From NCBI GenBank assembly GCA_022842225.1, contig JALHPX010000199.1, positions 1 to 6,076 on the forward strand: a stretch of 6,076 nucleotides of DNA, read 5' to 3'. Position 1 is the first letter of the stretch. Every line of letters starts with the position of its first letter. Source of the DNA: a bacterium. Its GTDB lineage: Bacteria > Bdellovibrionota > FAC87 > UBA2466. A model generated the notes under the pieces. The model worked only from the letters and a program-made list of their open reading frames with translations, ran no database searches and had not been told where the DNA came from. Both the position numbers and the translations under genes were made by a program. This document shows positions 1 through 6,076 of the stretch, piece after piece.

Positions 1-388
1 GCCATTCGGTGGGGCGCAGATTGATGCCAATCGACGCCAGTTGGCGCGCCGTCAGCGCGGAGGTCTCCGGCCGTCGCGCGGTGAGCCCCATCGTAAAGAC
101 CTTGCGCCGCTTAGCCGTTTCTAAAATTTCTAAAACAGTCGCTTCCGTAATAGCGACCGGCAAATCCGGTTGCGCGGCTTCCCACGCAGCGTTGGCCTCC
201 AAGACCGCATCCTCTTCAGCCATGCCGTCTTGAACGCTTTTGCGAATCCGATCGTCATACCAACGCTCGCCGCCAAAACCATCGCCGCCGGTGAGCAAAG
301 TTTCGTCTATATCCAAGAGCAAAAGCGTTTCACTTCCCGACTTTTGAATAATTTGCAGAATGGGCTCGAGCGTCTGAATCACTTGCAT
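1..388 (-). CDS. HAD-superfamily DUF2608-type protein, partial (N-terminal 129 residues)
   Basis: The visible part is the N-terminus of a haloacid dehalogenase-superfamily protein; the rest lies beyond the left edge. A hydrophobic strand (LLLLL, residues 21-25) runs into DIDET at 26-30. This is HAD motif I, with D26 as the presumed nucleophile and D28 as the general acid. Residues 97-106 read VFTMGLTARR, where T103 fits HAD motif II. They are followed by RPETSALTARQL...GINL, the pattern I associate with DUF2608 proteins ('GLTAR.p....T..qL...GI'). HAD enzymes are mostly phosphatases, but the substrate here is unknown. No signal peptide is seen, so the protein is probably cytoplasmic. The ATG at 388 lies 13 bases after the permease stop codon. 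A weak AGG overlaps that stop, 12 bases before the ATG, so translation probably depends on read-through from the upstream genes. Motifs III and IV cannot be checked. Confidence 0.8.
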   Translation of the reverse strand, partial: MQVIQTLEPILQIIQKSGSETLLLLDIDETLLTGGDGFGGERWYDDRIRKSVQDGMAEEDAVLEANAAWEAAQPDLPVAITEATVLEILETAKRRKVFTMGLTARRPETSALTARQLASIGINLRPTEW

Positions 389-401
389 GTGTGCAGTAAA
401 C

Positions 402-1610
402 CTATCGCCGATAAGCGCGAAATAAAAGACCGACTAGCGAAACCAAAACGAACACTAACCAACTGGCTAAATTTACTTGAGCCAGGAAGAAACAAGTGAC
501 GAGAGTTCCTAAAACAGCGGCGACCCGCCCCTTGGTACGCCCGCGACTGGCCAAAATATAAAGCGCCACGGTGCTGGCAAAGAACTGTAGCAGAAAGGCC
601 AACGACGTGAGCTCTATCAAACTGCCAATATCGCCAATCAGAGCAAATCCGGCGGCGGCAATCGTCGTCACGACAATCGAAACATGCGGGGTTTGGTAGC
701 GCGGGTGAATCGCGAGCAGTGTTTTCGGCAGCGGGTGATCTTCTGCCAAAACCATGAGAAGCCTCGGAGCTCCGAGAATAGTGCCCGCTAGAAATCCAAT
801 CACGGAAATCAGCCCGGTAGCATTTACCAAAAGAGCGCCGGTCTCGCCCCACAGGAAACGCGCCTGATCGGTGAGCGCATTGTCCGACGTCGATCCGCCT
901 GCGAGGATTCCCAGCTGAATCAAGCAATAGAGCAAGATTGGAACCCACAAAGAAATCAAAATTGCTTTGGGCACATACTCTTTAGGCTTTTTGGTTTCAC
1001 CCGCAATGTAGGGCACCACTTCGAATCCGCAGCAGGTAAAAATCGTCATCAAGATCGGCATGCCAAAAACAGAACTACCGAGTGATTCCGGAATCGAAAA
1101 CGTTTCGGGCCGCACATAAAACACGCCGCAGATTCCAATCAAAACTAAGGGCACCGTCTTTAAAACCGTGAGCACCTCTGTCGTCCGGCCACCTGCGCGC
1201 ACTCCCAGATAATTCACAAAGCCAAAGAGACAAATGGCCAAGACACCGCAATGAACGGAATAAGCAGCCATCCCTGGATCGAGATAAGTCAGATAGATAG
1301 CGACCGCACTCCCCACGGTGCTCGTACTGAGCACCGCCGTAATCCAAGTCACCCAGCCGACTAGAAACCCCGTAATCGGACCAAAGGCCATGTGCGCGTA
1401 GGCATAGGCGCCGCCGCTGCGATCGGTGAGGCGCCCTAAATGGGCAAAACACAGCGCAATGGGGTGAAGCAGAATGCCGGCTAAGAGGAAGACAAAAACC
1501 GAAGCAATCCCCAGGCGCGCTAGAGGGCCGGGGACGATAAAAATCCCGGCACCAATGACAGAATTAATTCCAAGAGCAACTAAATGGCCAAAGCCAAGAA
1601 CTCGAATCAC
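402..1610 (-). CDS. APC-superfamily amino-acid permease
   Basis: This is a 402-residue, very hydrophobic inner-membrane transporter of the amino acid-polyamine-organocation superfamily, with about 12 predicted membrane helices. Hallmarks are GINSVIGAGIF at 14-24 (the unwound helix-1 substrate loop), SGGAYAYAHMAFGP at 65-78, NYLGVRAGGRTTEVLTVLK at 133-151, and GFE with AGETKKP at 195-209 (helix 6 and following loop). The family usually has about 430-500 residues, so this is a short but complete member with compact termini. The substrate is probably an amino acid or small amine; specificity cannot be read from the sequence. The start is GTG at 1610. It has GGGAG four bases upstream, and the reading frame meets a stop codon just before. 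The ATG at 1623 is in another frame. The gene begins 15 bases after the preceding secreted-protein gene and ends 13 bases before the HAD gene, so the three are probably cotranscribed. Confidence 0.9.
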   Translation of the reverse strand: MIRVLGFGHLVALGINSVIGAGIFIVPGPLARLGIASVFVFLLAGILLHPIALCFAHLGRLTDRSGGAYAYAHMAFGPITGFLVGWVTWITAVLSTSTVGSAVAIYLTYLDPGMAAYSVHCGVLAICLFGFVNYLGVRAGGRTTEVLTVLKTVPLVLIGICGVFYVRPETFSIPESLGSSVFGMPILMTIFTCCGFEVVPYIAGETKKPKEYVPKAILISLWVPILLYCLIQLGILAGGSTSDNALTDQARFLWGETGALLVNATGLISVIGFLAGTILGAPRLLMVLAEDHPLPKTLLAIHPRYQTPHVSIVVTTIAAAGFALIGDIGSLIELTSLAFLLQFFASTVALYILASRGRTKGRVAAVLGTLVTCFFLAQVNLASWLVFVLVSLVGLLFRAYRR

Positions 1611-1614
1611 GAAA

Positions 1615-1621
1615 CTCCCAC
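1615..1621 (-). promoter_or_regulatory. Ribosome binding site of the permease gene
   Basis: On the minus strand GTGGGAG ends four bases before the GTG at 1610. No ATG in the permease frame lies between this site and the in-frame stop upstream, so the site supports the GTG start. The spacing is rather short, so the strength of the site is uncertain. Confidence 0.5.
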
Positions 1622-1625
1622 ATTT

Positions 1626-3578
1626 TTACGGCTGCGGCGTCGACTGCAAGGCCATGGCCTCGTCGAGCAAAGTATCCGTAACAGGAACTGCGAAATACAG
1701 CCAGCCCCCAGTGGAAGAAACAAAGTGCGGTTCTACTTTGGCAATGACGCCGGTAAAGCCGCCATCGGGAATGACTATCCCCTTGGCATCTAGCTTTTCT
1801 GCGAGCAGAGCCTGGAACTTGCGATCGATCGCCGCCAAGACTTCGGCCGAAGGAGCGCTTGGCCAATCCATTTGCACGGGACTCTTGCGCGCCAGCAAAT
1901 AGGCTCCAAACTCGTCTTTTTGAAGCGCGTACTCGGTACTGGCGGTAATGGGACCCGAATAGAGCTCACTGCCGTACTCCAATTGATCTAAGTGGACACT
2001 GATGCCGATTTCGTCGGTCTTCTTTTCAAGACTCCAAATCACCGGCTGCAAGGGGCGCGGGTGAAAGCGCCACCGCGGGGTGCGCGAATGCACCATGAGA
2101 TCCATTGGAAGTTCAGCCTGCAGGATCTTGGACATTTCCATGAAGTACTCGTCGCTAATCCACTTGCCGCCCCACGCAGTTTCAAAAGTATTGTTGATAA
2201 AGGACTCGTGCACGCATCCCATGACGTCTGCGCTCCGCCCTAGTTTCCTGATGTCAAAATCTGCTTGGCAGCGCGTAGGTGCGCCAAACTGCGGCCCTTT
2301 GATTTGGTTCGCTTCTAAGAAGATTTCGTTGTTTGTGGAAGACGAGCCAGAAAAGACAGGCACACTCCCTTCGCGTTCAAAGGGAACCGTGATTTCGCCA
2401 AAGCCCTCAACGGCTTTTTGCAACTTTGCCAGCTTAGCCTGCGACTCCGACATCGCGTTGGCGATCTCCGCCTCGAAGGCGGAGCTGATTTGTGTGGTGG
2501 CACTGCGATTGGCCTGCGCCTGCGTCGCCTGATGGACGAGCGGAGAGCTTACTTTGCGCCACGCCAAGCGCTCAACCAGGCGGCTGCGGGCCGTGATTGA
2601 TTGCGGCACCGATTGCACCTGGCTCCACGGGACCACGTCGCCAAACTGCATTCCTTGTGGAGTCAGAAACACGGACCGATCCGCACCCACCGCTCCCGAG
2701 GTGACAGAAGTCGATTGCACCTGCCCTTGTCCCGAAGTGGAAACGGAACGGGTGTAGCCGGAAAAGGAGAGTTTAATTTCGGCGCTGCTCAAATTAGGAA
2801 CCAACGACAAGCTCACCGCACCCTGGGTGGTAGCGGAGCCGCGGATCTGCACTTGTTTTTCTCTGCCCAAAAAACCAAGCGGCAACGTTGCCGTCTGATT
2901 TACCGACGTTTGTTTTACTTGCTCGCCTTTATTCTGCCGCGCAAAGAGTCGATCAATAAAGTTTTTGCTTACTTTCAGCGAGACATTGGAGTGGGAAAGC
3001 GATTTCTCAACGCGCGCTACTTCAGAGAGACAAACTCCGCGGGCTCTAAGCCAGCCTAATTCTTGTCCGAGTGCGCGTGCGGAGCTACCCGTGCGCGTGG
3101 TCTGAACTTCCAAGCAAAGCTTGTAGGCGCGGCCGATGTGCTCTTGGTAAGCCGCCGGAAAATCAGAAATGGAAAAAGATTCTACCGCGTCAATGTAAGG
3201 AGTGATGGCAGAGCGCAACGGCGCGAAAAAAGGTTTCTCGAGTCCGGGAGTGTTGGAGAAAAGCCAGCGGCGAGCGGTTTTGAGTTCCTGCAGTTTGTAA
3301 CGTTGATTTGGCAAACTGTTTCGCTCCATGAGCTCCCAATGAAGCGCTTCTTTCCAAATCGCTTGTTCGGAGGGCGGCAGAGCGCGCAGACCTCTATCTG
3401 CTTGCTCCAGCGCTGTGCGAAATTTTTTTTGCAGTTCGTAGAACCGAGCGATGTCGAGACTCACCCGTCGACTAGCAGCCGCGCGAAGGGGTTCGCAGAC
3501 GGAATCCCCGGTAGTTGTCGCCGATGTTACAGACGGAAACAAAACTCCAAACACGAACATGATAAACAATACTTGCAT
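1626..3578 (-). CDS. Large secreted protein of unknown function, 650 residues
   Basis: I do not recognise a named function. Residues 1-20 form a Sec signal peptide with a probable cut after TSA at 18-20; it lacks an N-terminal lysine or arginine, which is unusual. Residues 30-200 look mostly helical. Residues 225-330 are beta-prone and rich in Ser, Thr and Gln, with alternating runs such as VSLSLVP (255-261) and IKLSFSGYT (268-276). A helical, probably coiled-coil stretch lies at 348-392. The C-terminal region (415-635) includes STNNEIFLEANQ and HESFINN at 457-463. From memory, this order (beta domain, helical stretch, then H-x-S-x-x-N-N) matches long uncharacterised secreted proteins common in Planctomycetota; that is recollection and was not searched. 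The four cysteines after residue 30 (155, 183, 437, 455) could form disulfides. ATG 3578 is chosen because AAAGGGG lies eight bases upstream and an in-frame TGA precedes it. It is the first gene of the leftward operon. Confidence 0.85.
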   Translation of the reverse strand: MQVLFIMFVFGVLFPSVTSATTTGDSVCEPLRAAASRRVSLDIARFYELQKKFRTALEQADRGLRALPPSEQAIWKEALHWELMERNSLPNQRYKLQELKTARRWLFSNTPGLEKPFFAPLRSAITPYIDAVESFSISDFPAAYQEHIGRAYKLCLEVQTTRTGSSARALGQELGWLRARGVCLSEVARVEKSLSHSNVSLKVSKNFIDRLFARQNKGEQVKQTSVNQTATLPLGFLGREKQVQIRGSATTQGAVSLSLVPNLSSAEIKLSFSGYTRSVSTSGQGQVQSTSVTSGAVGADRSVFLTPQGMQFGDVVPWSQVQSVPQSITARSRLVERLAWRKVSSPLVHQATQAQANRSATTQISSAFEAEIANAMSESQAKLAKLQKAVEGFGEITVPFEREGSVPVFSGSSSTNNEIFLEANQIKGPQFGAPTRCQADFDIRKLGRSADVMGCVHESFINNTFETAWGGKWISDEYFMEMSKILQAELPMDLMVHSRTPRWRFHPRPLQPVIWSLEKKTDEIGISVHLDQLEYGSELYSGPITASTEYALQKDEFGAYLLARKSPVQMDWPSAPSAEVLAAIDRKFQALLAEKLDAKGIVIPDGGFTGVIAKVEPHFVSSTGGWLYFAVPVTDTLLDEAMALQSTPQP

Positions 3579-3586
3579 AAGCCCTG

Positions 3587-3593
3587 CCCCTTT
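3587..3593 (-). promoter_or_regulatory. Ribosome binding site of the 650-residue secreted protein
   Basis: AAAGGGG on the minus strand ends eight bases before the ATG at 3578. This spacing favours that codon over the in-frame ATG at residue 7. A second purine run, CAGGG, lies too close to the start (three bases) to be the main site. Confidence 0.5.
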
Positions 3594-3627
3594 ATTACCT
3601 CTTACTCATTGGGACTTATCATGATGT

Positions 3628-3633
3628 GAAGGG
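3628..3633 (+). promoter_or_regulatory. Ribosome binding site deciding the start of the redoxin/cytochrome/copper gene
   Basis: GAAGGG abuts the ATG at 3634 with no spacer, so it cannot serve that codon. It sits nine bases before the in-frame ATG at 3643, a normal distance. The start is therefore placed at 3643, which also gives a conventional signal peptide. Confidence 0.55.
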
Positions 3634-3642
3634 ATGGGGAAT

Positions 3643-5553
3643 ATGTCTTGGGGCCTTCAACGGACGTTTTTATTCATTTTTGTATTTAGCTTTCTGGTCT
3701 GCCCGTCAGCGCAGGCCATTATTTTTGGGCACAAGTTGACTGGCATTCGCGGCAAGCAAGTGATGCCGGAAGATTTGGTCTACCGGCCCAAGGACAAATC
3801 GGCGCGCTCGACCAAAGCAATCGTGGTGGTCACCTTTTCGGCCATTTGCCCTTTAGCTAAGCGGCTCATTCCAAAATTAAATCGGCTCAAGGCCCAGTAT
3901 CACGCTAATGGCGTGGACATGATCGCGCTTTTCCCCAATGGCACGGACGACATCGCCGACATGGCGCTCTACGCTTTGGAAAATAAATTGGCGTTGCCGG
4001 TTTATAAGGACGACCCCGAAGCTCCCTGGGCAAAGAAATTGGGGCTGACGCTTACGCCCGAAGTCGTTGTATTGGATACGCGCGACACTATTTTTACTCC
4101 CATCTATCGGGGCCCAGTCGACGGGCAGTGGTTTGGCGGCGGCAATGCCAAGAGCACCAACAAGGAACATCTCCAAGATGTTTTAGACGGGATTGCTAAA
4201 GGAAACTTTCTCGCTCACGCCGATCGTGCGGCTTCGGGTTGCAAGATCGTTGCGGAAGATTCCAAATGGGAAGTCCCCAATGCGGATCGCCAAAGTGTTA
4301 CCTATTACAAAGATATCCTGCCGATTTTGCAAAACCGTTGCTTGCAGTGCCATCGCACCGGCGAAGCAGGCGCTAACCTGTTCTCCCCCTTCGAAGATTA
4401 CGACACAGTGGTTTCGCTCTATCCCATAATGAAAGACAGAATCATCCAACGGGTGATGCCGCCATGGCATGGTTTTGTCGGCGATAAATCTAAGAATTCG
4501 TTAGTGGGAGATCTGTATCTTTCAGACGACGAGATAAAGAAATTTGTGGCTTGGGGAATGGACGATACTTTTTCGCAAGGCGACCCAAAAGACGCGCCTA
4601 CTCCGCGGAACTGGCCCGCGAGTGGGGAATGGCAGATCGGCAAGCCGGATGTCATTTTCAAAATGCCGGAGCCCTACATCGTGCCAAAAGAGAAATTGGA
4701 CGAGTATGAATACTATCGCATCAAAGCCAACTTCCCTGAAGATCGCTACATCCAAGCGGTAGAAGTCCGGCCAGGCAATAAATCGGTTGTGCACCATATT
4801 GGCGCAATTGTGGGCCCTGCTGGCGACACCGACATCAACGGGAACTTAGCGACGCTGCAGTTCTATGGCATTACCGGCGATAAAGTTCGCAAGATCGGCG
4901 ATTACGTTCCCGGAGATGATTTCAATGCGCACACCTATCCAAAAGGCTACGCGCTGCAATTGCCTAAGGGCAGCGACATCGTGCTGGAGATGCACTACAC
5001 GCCGACTGGAGCAGAGGAGCAGCCAGACATCTCGGAAATGGGAATTATCTGGGCCGATAAGAAGCCCGAGCATCTCTTAGAGACACATGTCTTTAATCGC
5101 AAGGACCTGCGCATTCCCGCGCAAGACAGTCACTATGAGCGAAGCAATTGGTATCAGTTCTCTACCGATGTTTTGATCTACGCCCTGGCGCCGCACATGC
5201 ACTACCGCGGCAAAGATTACATTCTCTATAAGGTGACCAATCCAAATACGAAGGCGGAAAAACGCGAAGTGGTGCTGAAAGTTCCTAACTATGATTTCGC
5301 CTGGCAGCGCACTTATGAATTCACCAAGCCGATTGAGTTAAAGGCGGGCGACGCGCTCTACGGCGTGGGCCACTTCGATAACTCGCACTTCAACCCCAAT
5401 AATCCGAATCCGGATGCAGTAGTGAAGTACGGACTGAAGTCGGAGCAGGAGATGTTTAATCTACGGGTGAAATTTGAGCGCGTGAATCTAGGCAGTGCCG
5501 CTGCAAAAACCAAAGACCAGATTGCAGGTCGTGCAGAGGTGTTGTACCGATAA
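3643..5553 (+). CDS. Exported redoxin / cytochrome c / dicopper monooxygenase-like fusion protein
   Basis: This exported three-module redox protein has 636 residues when counted from ATG 3643; an ATG three codons earlier is less likely. Residues 1-25 are a Sec signal peptide cut after AQA. Residues 28-185 form a thioredoxin-fold redoxin domain with a lone cysteine in SAICPLAKR (C69) and a TP pair at 138-139 like the thioredoxin cis-proline. C200 lies in the linker. Residues 219-310 hold one c-type heme motif, CLQCH (C233, C236, H237); M272 in VMPPWH could be the second axial ligand. Residues 328-612 match the peptidylglycine alpha-hydroxylating/dopamine beta-monooxygenase fold: HH at 384-385 and H451 (MHYTPTG) as the first copper site, and HMH at 518-520 with M604 (EQEMF) as the second. 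GHFDNS at 575-580 is also typical. This domain lacks cysteines, unlike animal enzymes with their disulfides. The architecture is known from environmental bacterial genomes, but its substrate is not known to me. The protein is expected in the periplasm, needing cytochrome c maturation and copper supply. It probably shares an operon with the next gene. Confidence 0.88.
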   Translation: MSWGLQRTFLFIFVFSFLVCPSAQAIIFGHKLTGIRGKQVMPEDLVYRPKDKSARSTKAIVVVTFSAICPLAKRLIPKLNRLKAQYHANGVDMIALFPNGTDDIADMALYALENKLALPVYKDDPEAPWAKKLGLTLTPEVVVLDTRDTIFTPIYRGPVDGQWFGGGNAKSTNKEHLQDVLDGIAKGNFLAHADRAASGCKIVAEDSKWEVPNADRQSVTYYKDILPILQNRCLQCHRTGEAGANLFSPFEDYDTVVSLYPIMKDRIIQRVMPPWHGFVGDKSKNSLVGDLYLSDDEIKKFVAWGMDDTFSQGDPKDAPTPRNWPASGEWQIGKPDVIFKMPEPYIVPKEKLDEYEYYRIKANFPEDRYIQAVEVRPGNKSVVHHIGAIVGPAGDTDINGNLATLQFYGITGDKVRKIGDYVPGDDFNAHTYPKGYALQLPKGSDIVLEMHYTPTGAEEQPDISEMGIIWADKKPEHLLETHVFNRKDLRIPAQDSHYERSNWYQFSTDVLIYALAPHMHYRGKDYILYKVTNPNTKAEKREVVLKVPNYDFAWQRTYEFTKPIELKAGDALYGVGHFDNSHFNPNNPNPDAVVKYGLKSEQEMFNLRVKFERVNLGSAAAKTKDQIAGRAEVLYR

Positions 5554-5556
5554 CAG

Positions 5557-6076
5557 ATGCTTCGATTTGCACTGGCACTCGCACTGCTTTCATCTGTCAC
5601 TTTCGCCAATACCTTGCCTATCGACTACGAAACTTGGTCGGGCCAGGCAAAACGCGATTTCCTATGGAACGAACGCATTCTGCCGGCTAAATATCGCCTC
5701 TTTGCGCCGACTCACCTAGGGACGGCCTGCAAGGTGGCACTGCACACGCCTGTATCGATGCTCTCGCTGTTTCAGAGTTTTAATAACCCTTCAGACGAAG
5801 TCCCCAAAATTTTCATCTTTAATCGCCGCAAAGTGCTCCATCCAATGGGAGTCGTCGCTAAAGTGCGGTACCGCGCCACGGGCGACTTGACTGGATTGCT
5901 GGGTGATAAAGATGCTGTGGGGCTTGTCCGCCTTTCGATTGCAGCACCTCTGTTGCCTGGAGTGCCTTTTACGCCCGGCATGGCGCTAAAGCTCTTTGTT
6001 GACGGGAAACCCTCGGTGAATACCCACGCAATTCATTCGTTAGATGGCCAGGGACGCGACATGAGTTTCTTTCGGT
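5557..6076 (+). CDS. Exported catalase-like (heme catalase fold) protein, partial
   Basis: The frame stays open from ATG 5557 to the right edge, giving 173 residues; the C-terminus is missing. Residues 1-17 are a signal peptide (positive MLR, leucine/alanine core, cut after TFA). The body aligns by eye with the N-terminal catalase core. KVLHPMG at 92-98 corresponds to the catalase 'RVVHARG' segment, making H95 the candidate distal histidine. GLVRLSIA at 122-129 corresponds to 'PVFVRFSTV', with S127 retained. PGMALKLF at 140-147 corresponds to 'RGFALKFY', and SFFR at 170-173 to 'PVFFIR'. The catalase 'GNN' segment is replaced by SLDGQGRD, so the usual distal asparagine seems lost. The protein may be a catalase-related enzyme other than a true catalase. 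The heme-ligand tyrosine would lie beyond the window. The start is only three bases after the preceding stop, and the nearest AGAGG is 17 bases away. Translation is therefore probably coupled to the copper/heme gene. The existence of the gene is likely; the catalase relation is moderate. Confidence 0.68.
   Translation, partial: MLRFALALALLSSVTFANTLPIDYETWSGQAKRDFLWNERILPAKYRLFAPTHLGTACKVALHTPVSMLSLFQSFNNPSDEVPKIFIFNRRKVLHPMGVVAKVRYRATGDLTGLLGDKDAVGLVRLSIAAPLLPGVPFTPGMALKLFVDGKPSVNTHAIHSLDGQGRDMSFFR

Larger units (their letters stand above)
3579..3642. promoter_or_regulatory. Divergent intergenic region with possible promoters
   Basis: This 64-base gap separates the two divergent start codons and must hold, or overlap, the control signals of both units. 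On the plus strand TATCAT at 3617-3622 matches five of six bases of a sigma-70 -10 box. Only a poor -35 (ATTACC, 3594-3599, 17-base spacer) goes with it, and the implied leader would be very short. On the minus strand TTCACA (complement of 3625-3630) resembles a -35, but no good -10 lies at the right distance. An 8-base palindrome, ATCATGAT, occupies 3618-3625. The promoters may differ from the sigma-70 consensus or lie inside the coding starts. Confidence 0.35.

Noticed and set aside
379..948. Minus-strand 189-codon open frame inside the permease gene
   Set aside because: It lies in another frame of the permease, has no membrane helices or known motif, and overlaps the start of the HAD gene. 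It is a shadow of the real gene.
1474..1902. Plus-strand 142-codon open frame across the permease start
   Set aside because: It is antisense to two adjoining genes, and its low-complexity basic translation shows no domain.
2601..3059. Plus-strand 152-codon open frame inside the secreted-protein gene
   Set aside because: It is antisense to an intact signal-peptide-bearing gene, and its arginine/histidine-rich composition is typical of a shadow frame.
3063..3629. Plus-strand 188-codon open frame opposite the start of the secreted-protein gene
   Set aside because: It is antisense to a convincing gene, its translation is arginine- and cysteine-rich without domain motifs, and it runs through the divergent promoter gap.
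3700..3720. Possible lipoprotein signal (cysteine near the end of the fusion protein's signal peptide)
   Set aside because: The residue before the cysteine is valine (FLVC), which does not fit a lipobox. AQA just after gives a good signal peptidase I site.
3850..3870. Thioredoxin-type CXXC dithiol in the redoxin domain
   Set aside because: Only C69 is present; the residues after it are PLAK, so there is no second cysteine in the motif.
1..6076. CRISPR array, tRNA or rRNA genes, transposon ends, long repeats and rho-independent terminators
   Set aside because: No regularly spaced repeats, cloverleaf sequence, transposase or GC-stem plus T-run was seen on reading. Coding sequence fills nearly the whole window.

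Overview
The window looks like chromosomal DNA of a Gram-negative bacterium. Three of its five genes encode proteins with Sec signal peptides, and one of these is a periplasmic-type c-heme/copper protein. Base composition is fairly even and uniform, with no insertion sequence, phage gene, tRNA, rRNA, CRISPR array or long repeat visible. The redoxin / cytochrome c / copper-monooxygenase fusion and the large secreted protein of unknown function recall Planctomycetota, Verrucomicrobiota, Acidobacteriota and similar lineages (Bdellovibrionota also possible). This is an impression from family distribution and no lineage is established.

Layout: two transcription units diverge from a short gap (3579-3642). 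Leftward (minus strand) lies an apparent three-gene operon with gaps of 15 and 13 bases. First is a 650-residue secreted protein of unknown function (3578 to 1626). Next is a 402-residue APC-type amino-acid permease with a GTG start (1610 to 402). Last is a HAD-superfamily protein of the DUF2608 type, cut by the left edge (388 to 1). Rightward (plus strand) lies a three-module exported redox protein (3643 to 5553): a peroxiredoxin/thioredoxin-like domain, a single c-type heme motif, and a peptidylglycine-monooxygenase-like dicopper domain with all expected ligands. Three bases later a second exported protein begins (5557 to the right edge). Its visible part reads like the N-terminal half of a divergent heme catalase.

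How they may work together: the plus-strand pair is the most interesting part. A periplasmic protein combining a peroxide-type thiol domain, a heme and two copper sites is followed, probably with translational coupling, by a catalase-fold protein. This suggests an extracytoplasmic oxygen/peroxide-dependent oxidation module, although the substrate is unknown. The minus-strand genes have no evident biochemical link to it beyond a shared divergent regulatory region. There is no gene-free stretch above 300 bases.
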